Source: Larus michahellis (taxonomy: Eukaryota > Chordata > Aves > Charadriiformes > Laridae). From it: DNA of 64,000 bases. Where the stretch lies: the NCBI RefSeq assembly GCF_964199755.1, contig NC_133896.1:176131092-176195091 (forward strand), written 5' to 3'. How positions within the stretch are numbered: position 1 is the first letter of the stretch; each line of letters begins with the position of its first letter. The translations under genes were made by a program, and so were the position numbers. Below, in pieces: positions 31,091 to 43,400 of this stretch. The notes under the pieces were generated by a model, which saw nothing but the letters and a program-made list of their open reading frames with translations, searched no databases and was not told where the DNA came from.

Positions 31091-34000
31091 GCCATTTCAC
31101 ATCCCAGCTAAGCCAGTCCAACCACTGGTGCTTGTCTGATGCCCTCCCCAGGGCTTGATTCAATGAACTGTCAGCAGAAAACTAATTTTATTCAAGAACT
31201 GAAAGCTTCGCCACTTTATCCTCTGAACTGGCTCATCACAATCACACAAGGGCTGGCGGAACGGGGAAAACAGTAGGGTGGTTCATTTTGGCAGCAGCTA
31301 ACCTTCAGACTGGCTTACCTTTAATGTGAAAGTGCACCGTATGTGGGTACATGACACAGAAATACAATCTGTATATTTTAGGAAGAAGACGATGTTCAAC
31401 AATTTTTCTGTATCTGCTGAGAGAGAAGACAAAAAGAAATCTGACAAATATTTATCAAAGATTCTTCTTTTATGTGAAAAAAAACCCAAACCTTTATAAC
31501 AGGAAGGGTACTGGGCGCTGAAACGTTAAAATGCCCTACATAAGAATATTGTGGAATTTCCTTCACTGGAATCATTGCCAGTGTATTACGTTGATGTCTG
31601 CCAGGATTATTCCAAGGTTTCTTATCCTGCCTCAGTGCAGAGGTGAATTGGTGGACGATCTCTTGGGATTCCTTCCATCCCTCCCTTTTTCTGGCTTCAC
31701 GATTTACCGACTTCACCCATCCTGCCTGAATTAACTCTAACTAGACTCAACACTGCTTGGAAAAATGGCTTTAACATTAAAAGGGTCAGATTCTAATACT
31801 GTTATTTGACTAATGTGTTGTTGAAGACCAGAGGACCATCTGTGAACACGCTGTTCGCGGACACATTATCGGACACACCGTGTATGATCTGCTTTGTATT
31901 CTGGAAAACTTCCTAGATTGGCACAGCTGGTCTCTAAATATACCTTGAAAATGAGCTCATGAGAATAAGTCATGCTTCAGAGGTGATTCCCAGGCTTATG
32001 GTTCACACCACAAATGGGATTGCAACACTTGCAAGTTATTGCTCAAGCATGATAGAAATCCAGTTGCAAATACTGGAAGTAGGGTCACCAACTGGGAAAT
32101 GTATACACTGAGATATTCAATTTCATTACTATATGAGAAGGAAAGTACAAAAAACCAGCAAATTTTTATTGTAATACCAGTGATGTTCATATTCAAGCTG
32201 CAGAAGTGTGAAATTGGAGCTAAAAGGAAGCAGAAAGATATGCTGTATGCAGGACTTTTTTACTTTTTTTTTTTTTTTTGGAAAAACTTTTCCAGAAATG
32301 ACAGGCTGCAGAATCGATGAATCAGATTTGGAAAATACTGAAACATACTCAACCTTCTGTTTCTCCATAGTCAATAAGTGCCATTATTAATGATGTCCTC
32401 TAACGAAGCATTTTGTGGACAAACTAAACACCGCAGCTTTCCCATACGAAACTCTACTCCCTTTCCTGTAGGGAAGTTCTGGGAAAAGCCTTGTCAGAAG
32501 AATAGAACCAAAAAAAAAAAAATTTACAGGCATTTATTAGGAAAATATACGAACTACTTCTACTTTAATTAATAAAACTTTGTTATCTAAAGAACTAGAC
32601 AAAACAGTTCAAATGCAGCAAGTCTGTGAATTCATCCAGACTTTACAGGTGAAGGATCAAGCTAAGAGGCATGCTTTACTGAGTTTCTTTTCAAAGTCTT
32701 TGGAAGTTCCTGTCAAATGGAGAGGATCAATGATAATTTCAGGAGAGCGCGTAAGCCCTTCAAAGAAATCCGAGCGCAGAGCTTGCCGTGTAATCACACC
32801 CACCCTGCCGATGCTGCGCAGCCTCACGTGGGAACCACCACTGCGGGACACAGAGCTGCCATCCACGGTTTGAGGAGCGGGCAGCTTTCTTCTTCGGCAA
32901 GCCCCGCTACCTTTGAAGCTGGGATCTACTTGTTCTAGTGGGACTGATTAAAGCAGGAGAGGAAACTTCAAAAGACCTCGCTGCCTCTGTGAACTAACTA
33001 GTCAGCAGGCTGCACTGACAACCTCTTGTGACATGCACCACCGTTTATTTTTTAACTTGTTCCTCATTCTGCCCTTTAACATTAGCATCTTCTTTCCTTT
33101 TGTTTGTGAGAATGCTGAAGTTTGCAGACACATCATAAAATAATCTGTTCCTCTACCTTCGGCGGGAATCTCCCGTATTTCTCCCTGCTGGACTTCATGT
33201 GGTTTTTTGCTCCGAATTTTTGTTGTTGGTCACACATTTTTAAAGCCATCGTGATCCTGATTCAGCAGTGTGGTACACGGTTGTGACTGCCTGACTGATG
33301 AGAGGCGTATTTATATAATAGGGATAATTCAATAGGAAGGGCAGTAATAACTGACACATGGAATAGGAAAGAACAAAATGCGAACAAAATCCTGAAGAGG
33401 GGTCTGCAGTTCCTCCAGGGCTCTGGGTGTGTGTGCATTTAATTTAATTTCATTCACTTAACTAACTTAGCACTGATCTGTGCTGATGCTGTCTGCTTCC
33501 CCATTGCCCAAAGCAGCCCATCTACTTTAGGAGTCCAAAGCAGGATGATGTAAAAGTAGTCTCCCCTTTCTCAGTCCTGGCAGTGACCCTTGGGTCAACA
33601 TCCTCTGCTCGTCTCCTTCTCCCACTTCCATCTGCCCTGGTAGAAAGAATGACTTCCTCAGATGATTAACCCAAATGCCACTTCTCATCCAAGGCCCTTC
33701 TGAAAAATGCATTTCATAAGGCACCCTTACTTACAAGAATAAATTTTAAAATTAATCTCAGGGGGAACTTCCGAGTGTCTCCAGTTAGACAGGTATGTCT
33801 TTTCAGGATCTAATGTTAAAAGGCCAGGGATTTTCTTTGTTTTGGTGACACTGCATCAAATATATTGCCCATCAGGTAACTCAGATGTCTCAGTTGAGGA
33901 GTCCAAATTAAAGACAAAACCATATCCGTATTTATATAATAAATAAGCTGACAGAAATGCTTTGATGATTACGCAGGCATCTGGTTTTAGCATGTCTTGA

Positions 34001-34640
34001 AACTGTTGACCTCAGTGATTTGCATTTCATCCTTTCAAATAAAAATATTTTACTTTATTTATTCGCTCAGTTTATAGTTGTGCCTTTTGACTGACTGACT
34101 TCCCTGGAACTCCAGAGGCCCAATTCATCCTTTATGTGAGTCCTCTCGGGACAACAGAAGCCACACGGATGACATTTCTTGTTTTTATTGATTCTGCCTA
34201 TTTTTTTTTTTTTGTCATTCAAATTAAGGGCAAAAAAGGAGAAGGAAAAAAAGAAAGGATGACACCACTTGATGTACCTCATCACACTGATCACAAAGGC
34301 CTGGTCTTGTGGCTTACTCCCACCACGTGTTTGCAACAAACCATTGCTTTCCCACCAATATCCAAAATGCTGCCGTCACCCTGTCCCTGCTCCCCTCCTC
34401 CTCCAGTCCTGCCCCCACTCCTTGCAGGTAGCAGATGCCCTATTTGGCCTATCTGTACTGACAAACAGAAGAGTTTGAGGTGCTGGGCTCTGGTTTTGGT
34501 CCCCTGATTATCTACATTGCTTAATCTTCAATCTTGTGGCTTGGCTCTTTATTTGGACCACTTCAGCTAGCTCTATCTGCAAGCCAACCTGCTCCTGAGC
34601 CATTAGTAGATTGGACACAAGCCAGCCAGACTCACTTGAC
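31091..34640. other. gene-poor region
   Basis: No supported gene was found. A local cluster of about a dozen CpGs occurs at 32748-32905. The frames overlapping it (32580-32873 plus, 32657-32866 minus) have no recognisable domain. Homopolymer T runs occur near 32263 and 34201. Confidence 0.6.
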
Positions 34641-34650
34641 CTCAGAGCCA

Positions 34651-34668
34651 CGTTTACGATCGTAAACG
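34651..34668. repeat. 18-bp perfect palindrome with four CpGs
   Basis: CGTTTACGATCGTAAACG equals its own reverse complement. It contains opposed forkhead-like cores (GTTTAC/GTAAAC). Confidence 0.9.
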
Positions 34669-34896
34669 GAGTTTGCAGACCTGGAGAAGACAAAGGCACG
34701 GCCAGGCATCCCATCCACTGCCATCCTGACAGACTTCTAGTTACGCAGTAAAGCACTAGCCTTATCGCATTACTAGTGTTTGCTCCTGCCAACGACGCCA
34801 CTACTGTATTTACTGCTGAGAGAAGAGCTGAAATAGAAGTGATTGCTAATTAATCACGTGATTCCAGAACATTTTTTTACTTGCACAACAGTGGTA

Positions 34897-34899
<3 letters not shown>

Positions 34900-34929
<30 letters not shown>
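34900..34929 (+). repeat. long poly(T) tract
   Basis: An uninterrupted run of about 30 T in gene-poor DNA. I see no diagnostic retroposon body next to it. Confidence 0.85.
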
Positions 34930-34933
<4 letters not shown>

Positions 34934-35071
34934 ACCTCTAGGAGTAGACGGCAACTGTGCCTGCCAGCGAAGGCTGCCAATGGTAGCAGTAAAGATATAC
35001 AGTTCGTTCACTTTCAGGTAAAGAAATCTTGGGTTAAAAATAAAAATAATGAAAAGTCACTTGTACTTCTT

Positions 35072-35093
35072 GTGTGTATATATATATACACAC
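35072..35093. repeat. 22-bp perfect GT/TA/CA palindrome
   Basis: GTGTG on the left, an alternating TA core and CACAC on the right form a self-complementary alternating purine-pyrimidine tract. It is capable of cruciform or left-handed DNA. Confidence 0.9.
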
Positions 35094-35292
35094 CCCTATA
35101 CTCCTGGCTATGTACGCTGGAGCAAACGTTAGGTGCATGACTCGGAGGAATTTCACATGGAGCCTAGTTGGCGCCGCCCATAAGCAGAAGCACCTCTCTT
35201 TGAAGGAACCTGAACTGTGAGACATCCTTCATGAAATGGCTTCTTGGAGCTGTGCTACTGCAGTGCCTTAAAAACAGAGAGCAGAGCCAGCA

Positions 35293-35306
35293 CTGCCACC
35301 TGCTGC
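35293..35306 (-). promoter_or_regulatory. candidate CTCF site (minus orientation)
   Basis: CTGCCACCTGCTGC is the reverse complement of a CTCF core, matching at 13 of 14 positions. It lies in the ACOD1-KCTD12 interval and points toward the plus-oriented candidates at 2239 and 11479. This is a motif match only. Confidence 0.4.
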
Positions 35307-38300
35307 TCCCGGGGACAGGGCTCTCGCTCTCGCCAGGGGGACCACAGCTTGGGTGGTGAAAGTTGGTACTTACCGTAAAAATAAATTAAAAGAAAAGAAA
35401 ACCAAATAAACACAAAAAACTAATAGTTTTAAAAAAAAAATTACCCTAAAATTAAATACCAACTTTGCCCTTTACAAAGCTTCAGGAAAGAAAATAAGCC
35501 TTCGTTAATCTCCTGTCACAGTTTCTAAAAGAAAACAAGCCAACTTGCCACTTGCTTTGCAGCTTAGTCGCAGGCTTCGATGCTGTTATTTTCGGCTAGT
35601 TCAGTGTAGAGAGTTTTGTGAGGAATTTACTGAAAGTGTAGGGAACCAGCACCTCACCAGACTAAGGCTTTATATTAACAGTGCTGCCCTTAAAGAAAGG
35701 TATTATGGACAATAGACAGAATCATAGAAATAGGAGTAATAACAGAAAAAAAAATAACACAGGAGAAACCCAAAATCATATTAAAATGCATGACCTAAAA
35801 GTGATAGTGCATGTATTTGCATTTTTTTTTTTACATCACCTGTCCTGTACAGCTGAAATTATTAGCCTGGGTCTTCGAAGCTTTGTCCTTGATAAACACT
35901 ACCAGAAACGTTCCTAAAGAGTTACTATCTTAAGGTCGTAATAGAAATTATCACAACATTTGGAGTGCTAAAATGGTATATTATTGGCAGAAGCTAATAG
36001 CTGCTACTGGTATTGTAAAGCTTTGTAGGAATGGGGCACCGACGTTTGTAGCTCGCGAGAGGCGGTTCATCTCAATTAATTCAGGCACAACAGACCTGAC
36101 TAGTAAAGTCACTATAAAGTCAGCACTAAAGAAACTATACTGGGGTTTTAAGAGCTAGACCTGTGACCCTGGAGCTTTCAATGACACTTTAATAAGAATT
36201 TGATTAGAATGTGTGATCTAACTACTGAGTTGCGAAGGTTGCCAGAAACTGCCGAAGAGGTGGTGATTTTGTCATACAACGACACATATGTAAGTTTTGA
36301 AGGAAAGTCACTGCACTGTTTGGGAAATTAAATTACAGGTCTCCTCCTAGGAAATGCTTAGACGAAGTAAAGAAGCGTATATAGGAAGGCATGCGTACAG
36401 TGCATTCAGTCACACATGCTGGCTGAAATCCTGGCTCAAACCACACGGAACTTCGCCACCGAGTTGAGAGAGGCCAAAATTTCAACTTCTGTATTTACGT
36501 GTGGATTTCACCAGGAAAGATTTGCTTTCTGGCTTCTGGAGCATCACTTCTTCGTGCTGGATTCTAAAGAAAACTTCTTTTCACACTAAAAACAGGACTT
36601 GGCAGACTGTGTGGCATTACAACCTGCTCATACTTTGTCTTCCGATGCTTTGAATCAGGTTCATCCTTGCTTATCAAGTCAAGCTGCCTACTGCTTCACT
36701 ACCCAGGGTATATTAATGCTGCTTTATAAGCCCATCCTTTTGTCCCTATTAGAGTCCTTGCTTACAAATCGTTCAAATCCCTGCTCTACTATTTCTTTTA
36801 GTCATTTTTACTTATGCCGGGAAACTTTTTGGGGTGAAAAAAGCTGACTGGGACAACCACGTGCCAACATATTTCTTTCCTCCTTCAGTGCGGATTCAAA
36901 CAGGTTAGCTTCTAGCACTTGTGGTTTGAACAAGAGGGGAGCAAAAGGAGTATTTCCACAGCCAGACGTGATTATCAGCTGTGAGAAAGGGAATAACAGC
37001 CAGGTGCCTGGCATTTCCCGACTGAGGCATATTTGACTGGGTCCTCACTTGGATGCACCAGGCAAGGAGGTTTGCCCAGCCAAAGCGCTGTGACCATACT
37101 CAAGAGTCGTTTCTAAAGAAAATGACTCTGAATCTTAACACAAATTATGACATCGAATGTGATACTTCCAGAGTAGTTAAAACACATGACGCGCACACAC
37201 ACAAAAATAACAATAATAAAAAAATAATCAAGAAATTACCCGAATACAACAGGGTAGTAAGCTACTATGAAGTTCATACTTCAAGAGGATGGAAAGTAGA
37301 AGTTCAGAAAAAATTATATATGAAAAATACTATATATAAAAATAGTATTATATATTATAAAAATATATAAACAAACCCATTTGTTTATTCATGCAGTGTT
37401 AGAAGACAAAACATATCCAGACTTTGTGTGCATTTGCCAGTATATTGTCTCTCATTCTGACACAGCAGCTAGAAAGAGCACAAAACTACCTACTCTCTAA
37501 CTAGCTCGGGTGATGGATGTTTGTACTTTAGGGGTAGGGATTAATGAATTAAATTAGCTATCGTTTCCTGTGCAGCAATTTGCCAGAAGAAGTACGGATG
37601 AATGCACAACTTGCATAATAACAAGGCTTGAGGTACTCAAAGCTGAGGAAAATAAAATAGAATATTTTAGTTGGAATGATCTAATCCAAGATCTGGACAA
37701 ACAGCTCCAATTAACGTAAGTGGGAATTGTGTGGCTAAGACAGGTAATGAGCTTTGTGTCCTCAGCCAAGAACCTTTACAGTGTCATAGATTTTTTTATA
37801 GAACCTAGTATTTGTACTCCAGGTAAGCTGAATATTATAGAGAAGGGGAATTGTTTAAGTCTTACAAGAACACCCAAAATAAGATGCAGGGCTGGTGAAT
37901 GGAACAGACCAGGTGTTAGCTCAAGCTGGTGTGATCTGTAAGGTTTAAATGCTCAATAGTTTACTGACAATACCCAGCTGAGATTAGTAAACCGAACTTC
38001 ATTCTTCACAGAGAAAGCACAATATCAGCAAAAGAATTTTTGCTCAGTGGATGGAGAAAAAAAAAAAAAGGTTTTACGCAGAAGAATAAATTACATGAGG
38101 CAGAGAAAAACTAGTTGGGCGGTGGTTGTACAATCAGTTTTACAGAGTGTCATTCATTATAATATGTATAGATGAGATCAGCTTGAGGTTTTCCAACTGG
38201 TCATGTATTGCTGGAATGTACCCATCTCACTTCTGAAGACTTCCTGCGGGTCATATAATTACTAATACTAAACACAGTTACAAATATTTTTCCTTTGCAT

Positions 38301-38778
38301 AGCTACCAGAAGACCCTCTCCATTCCATTCATCTGCTCCTCTAGTCCATTTTACTCCTGAACCCTGTTCTGGACACATGACGCGTAGTTAATTTGGCACT
38401 GTTAATAATCTGGTCTCTTGTACCTGCAGAGATGCCAGCTTGTAGAGTTGTAGGTAAGCATCTCCTCTGGCTTCCCAACCATTTTTTTCCTACTACCCAG
38501 CAAAAAAGCCCAAAGAGGTGCACTGAATATGTTCCCTCTGGATGATGGAAAAAAGCACCAGCACAGTAAACGGAAGAAGGTAAAGTTTTCTTGGAGAAAG
38601 TAATCAGAACATGCCCCACTAGTACATCTCCTCTTGTCAAACAGCAGTGATCCAAACATCGACTTTTTCCACTAGAAATCAAGGGGACAGCAACACTAGC
38701 CTTGACCTGAGAACAGAGGCTGAGAGGTTAAGAGAGGTCACCTGAGTGTGTTACTGATGAGTATTTTACTGTTTGAAG

Positions 38779-39160
38779 TCATAGAATCATAGAATCTTCA
38801 TGGCTGGAAAGGACTTTTGAGATCATCGAGTCCAACCATACACACACACAAAGAACCAAAACCCAACCCAAACCAAAAAAAACCCCAACAACCTCCAATC
38901 TCTGCCCTTCAGAGTATGCCCTGAAGTGCCACATCTAGACATTTCTTAAATACCTCTAGGGATGGTGACTCAGCCACCTCCCTGGGCAGGCTGTTCCAGT
39001 GCCTGACCACTCTTCCAGTAAAGTAATTCTTCCTAATGTCTAATCTAAACCTCCCCTGCCGCAACTTCAGACCATTTCCTCTGGTCCTGTCATTATTCAC
39101 CTGGGAGAAGAGGCCAACACCCACCTCTCTCCAACCTCCTTTCAGGTAGTTGTAGAGGGC
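38779..39160 (-). mobile_element. CR1 LINE fragment with internal A/C-rich insert
   Basis: The 3' end is at the left (AGTCATAGAATCATAGAATC, then GGCTGGAAAGGACTTTTGAG). The minus-strand frame at 38909-39124 reads [20 protein letters not shown] then [18 protein letters not shown], the CR1 reverse-transcriptase C-terminus. A simple A/C-rich stretch at about 38841-38890 interrupts the usual 3' region. Confidence 0.9.
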
Positions 39161-42100
39161 ACTTGTAGAGTTGTAGTTGTAGAAGTCACTCCACTATCAA
39201 ACGGGTCTGAATAACCACATTTATTACCTATATACAGTATTAAAGACCTGGATACGTAGCTATTGTACTCCTCTAAAATACTGAAAATATGGCCTTGAGG
39301 GCTCATGAAATACAGAAATAATTGTTCTGTATTTATTTTGCTGTTCCTTAGCTATCTATTTCATTTCTTCCTTTCTCCACTTCCCCCTCAACAAGCCTTA
39401 TGCTTGGCAATTTTAATTTGTTCCTTTTTCAGACTGTCAGTCACAGAAAGCGTCTTGACTTACAAAGAGATCTTTTCTTATTCCAGAAGCCTTTTTTGTC
39501 ACTATGACTGCAGGCTTTACACTTATCTCCTGCCTCTCAGATAAGCTCCCCCTACACTAAGATCCATCCTACAATTTCAACCTATTTCTATGTGATTTAA
39601 CCCCTTGGGATGAATAGATTTTTTTTTTGCTTGTTTTATTTGAAAGGATTTTATTTAGGGGACTCAGTTCTGATACAATCTAGACTCGTGGCAGGTAGTT
39701 AAAAAATACAAACCAGCTTTCCATTTTCTGAGAAAGGCAGTTGGGCAAAAACCGTACATACACAACACACATGAAAATTAAAAGGTGAAAACAAACAAAT
39801 AATTTCCTTTGCACGGGCATAACTCTTTCCAGGCTAGAAAAACCTTGATGGCATATACTTCTGCCATTGTCTTGTTGCAGATAAAGGAAAGATAATTTCT
39901 GTGCTTAGTTCATAAGAAATTAATAAATAATCTGTTTTGTCAACAGCTTGCAGGTATACAAAGAGAGGAGAGCTTCTTAAAAATCTAATTCCTATATTTT
40001 TGAGGGCTTAAAGAGTCTGTAGGCTGCTGGAATTAAGTGGCTGTGATTTATCTGCAAATTCAGACATCTGCTTCATTGAAACTTCATTAAATCTAAACAC
40101 CTACACTCTTCATTCCGCATATTTCTTAAATATCCTGACAGTCTCTCAAACATTTATTCTGTTGATATGTTAGTTTTTAGTGATAATGTATTATTTATAT
40201 TTACATACATGACTGAAACCCCCAGATATTGTACACAGATGATATCTTGCAGGATATCCCTACAAAGCTGAGTGGTAATCCCTCTATGTAAACACTTGGC
40301 ACAGGAAAGCACATTCAGAATTTTCTAGACATGTTAATTAAATCCTACTTAGGCCCCTCCAACTAAAAAGCAAAATATACGCAGTGAACTTTTCTAAGGA
40401 GGAAGACAGCCTTATCAAACTCACCTCTAAATGAACTGCAGCAACTCTCAGCTTCTCTTCCCAGGTAAGAAGCAGCTGCTTTTCATTACTTTGGGCAGTA
40501 ACATCTCATTAGCATGGCACGTCAGGAAGCTGGGGAGCCATCAGCTACGCCTCATGAAGTTGATTTGAAGTTTCTTTGAGCTTGGCTCAGTCCTAGCAGA
40601 AAATCAGGTTGGGTTACGCAGTCGATAACGGGTAGGAGAAATTCTGGAAACACTGCTGAGGATGAGGGCTGAAGGAAATGTTCTGGCAAACTCAGCTTTG
40701 GCCCTAGCAGAGGCTGACTTCTGCTATTTCACTCCCTAGGCAGAGATTTTTAGCAGTTATGCAGCAAATAATTTCCCCCACCAAGTAAGTGAAAAGAAAT
40801 GTGTTCTCCATGATGCATTAGTCTATGTGGCAGGTCAGGGAGGGTATCAACGAAGAGGAATTCCAGCATCTCGTTCTGGCAAGGGTCGCACAGCTGAGAT
40901 ACGCTGCCTGCAGGACCTAAGAGTATCTAATTACAGCCTTCATGCACAGATGTCTCTGCTGGCATGAACCCTAGTTATAGCCACCAGTGACATGTACTTT
41001 GGCAAGGTCCTGACAGAAGGGGTGTTTTCCAGGATGCCTGGAGCAGCCAAGAGCTCGTGGAGCTGCACCCTCCACATAGGAGGGTCTGCACTTTGAGGCC
41101 AAAGAAGGAGAAACAAGTTTGAGTATCCTGTCAATAAAGGGTCTCTCTCTTTATGTGTACATAAATTGTTTTTCATCTTCCAGGTGGGAAGGTGAACGCC
41201 AAGTCCCTAATGAGACTTCATTAATTTCATTTTAATCTGCGTCGAGAGATGACTAAGTCAGAAATTTAACTGTGGAGCCCAGTAGAAAGCTGGAACCACC
41301 TCTACTGTATTCCAAGCATCCTTCAGGACTGACCCCCGGGGGGGGTGGAGATGAGCAAGCAGGGGACTGTGAAACACTACACAGGCGTTGTGAAGCCATT
41401 AATTCCTTCACAGTTTAATATCACTCATTAGTTTACATGGGCTGTGAAATGAGCAGGGTTTGACAGCAATACAGTCAGTTCTGCCATCGAGGATACGGGC
41501 TTAGGTCTCTGCAGAGAAAAAAAAAAACACTGGTGCAAACACGGTTTTCTTAGGTAGTCAAGAAAGGCAGCTACAGTAGTAAAAAATCAGTTGCCAACAT
41601 ATCTATAGTAGAGTGCCTGCTGTGGGCTTTCATCTGATGGCTTTCATCCCCTTCGTACTTTTACAGATGCTGCAAGCACCCCCGGTAAGGACTGTGATAT
41701 TTCTTCTATTAAACATAACAGGAATTTTAAATTGAGTTCAACAGGAAAAGACGCAAAGAGAACAAAGCAGAACATTCATTTTCTGAGTCTGTCAAAACGA
41801 AGGAATGACTGCATTTCATTTGTTTATTTTAATCTTCATTAAAGTGTTAACATTGGTTAAGCACAGCTTGCATTGGTACATAGTGGCAGAAAGGAAAAGC
41901 AAATGCATTAATTACTGTTCACTGACCACAGGTATGATTTTGAAAAGTGCTAGATTAGCGAATAGTATACCTCCAATAATCACAGCTAAAGCAAACACAT
42001 AAATCTGAAACAATCACCAATGTCATTATCATTAGCTATTTTACCTTTGAAGAATCACTCTGTTGAAAAGAATAATCGTATCAATACATTTTGAATTCCT

Positions 42101-43340
42101 TTGTTAAAGCATATTTTTGTGAGAACAGGGTATCAGCAAGACCTGTAAATTTTGAAAAAATAATTAAAAAGCATTTTCTCTTGGATAAGAGTTCCTGCCC
42201 AGCAATGATGCCACCCTTGTGATTAGCTTCTCAGAGGAACAGACTTAGGGACAATTCTTAACTTGCTCCTCTGTGAACCAATGCTCTTATCTTTTGATTG
42301 TAGCTCCCTCCAAAAAACATGCTTTTTCCCCACTAAAACCTATTTTAAAGCCTGACCCTTCAGGAAGGCAGGCTGATAAGAAGTGGGAGTAGAGGCTGGT
42401 TTTGATATCCTAATTAGCTAGATAATGAGTTGCATTTCCCCTATTAGGAGAAGCTCTTTTGCTGAATCCTCATACTGTCAAATTCTAAGAGACGGCGTAA
42501 GGCTGTCGATCCGCGTTGACGGATAATGTGGAAGATCGGTGTAGTTTCCACTCACGTTTGCAAACGTCTGGTTGTCTTCCTGTCGTTGCTGTGGTAGAAG
42601 CTGGGTCAGAATGTTATTTATTCACAGGTAGGAAAATTGCCAAGGGAAGATTTGAAGACGTGAATGAAAAGTTTCACGGAGATACGGGAGATTAATTTCG
42701 GAGAGCCAAGGCTCACAAAAAGAACCCTGATTTAAAACTGCTCCATAGGGGTTATGAGTAATTTAGCACAGGAGAAAATCCTCATGTGTTGTGCATGTAA
42801 AATACCGCACCACTACATATGACAAAATGACATAGCTTCTGCTTTTTTTCGTGTCAGACAGAGCTGTAACTTCATGATAATTAACCAAAGCAGGGAAATA
42901 GAAAATCAAGCATCACATTTTCCTAGATATCACCTGAAAAGAAGCAGCTGGGGGTACTTCCACATTTGGCATCAAGTGCATAGCCTCTTTTCTTGTGTCC
43001 TCCAGTTTCAGTGACGCTCATGTGTGGAAGGCATCCCCTTCAAATGCTTTTCTTTATCGAGGCAGAAATGTGCGTCCCCATGACATTGAGAGGATACCTT
43101 TTGTCTTCCAATTTTTGTAAAGGTGCTTGAAGGAAATGAATACCGCTCTGAACTTCACTAATTGCTCACTTGATTATGTTTCTCAGCCACACTCTGCAGC
43201 TCTGTATTGGCCAAGGACATGGAATACACAGCTAATGGCTCTCCTCCCCCTGCTCCCTCCCTCTCCCCCAGGCTCTGCAGAGCATTGCCCTCACAAAATT
43301 ATTCAGAGTAACGTCTGTATCACGCTGGCAGGAGGAAAGT
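39161..43340. other. gene-poor region
   Basis: No supported gene was found. The DNA is mostly AT-rich. A cluster of ten CpGs at 42493-42584 stands out. The short frames (for example 40940-41176 minus) have no family resemblance. Confidence 0.6.
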
Positions 43341-43344
43341 GCTT

Positions 43345-43400
43345 GAGCACTTGATGACCTCCTGAGGTCCCTTCCAACCTGAACTATTCCGTGATTCTTC
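43345..43400 (+). mobile_element. CR1 3'-end remnant
   Basis: CTTGATGACCTCCTGAGGTC, then CCTTCCAACCTGAACTATTC and GTGATTCTT match the last ~50 bp of CR1. The orientation is plus and it is very short. Confidence 0.75.

Larger units (their letters stand above)
34669..38778. other. gene-poor region
   Basis: No supported gene was found. Present are a poly(T) run of about 30 at 34900-34929, a GT/TA/CA palindrome at 35072-35093, a CTCF-like motif at 35293-35306, and a small CpG-rich patch near 36026-36063. AT-rich inverted sequence occurs near 37320-37370. The B-box-like GTTCAAATCC at 36770 has no matching A box, so it is not called as a tRNA. Confidence 0.6.

Noticed and set aside
36760-36790. 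tRNA-like B box (GTTCAAATCC)
   Set aside because: No A box lies at the right distance upstream, and no cloverleaf stems could be formed by eye.
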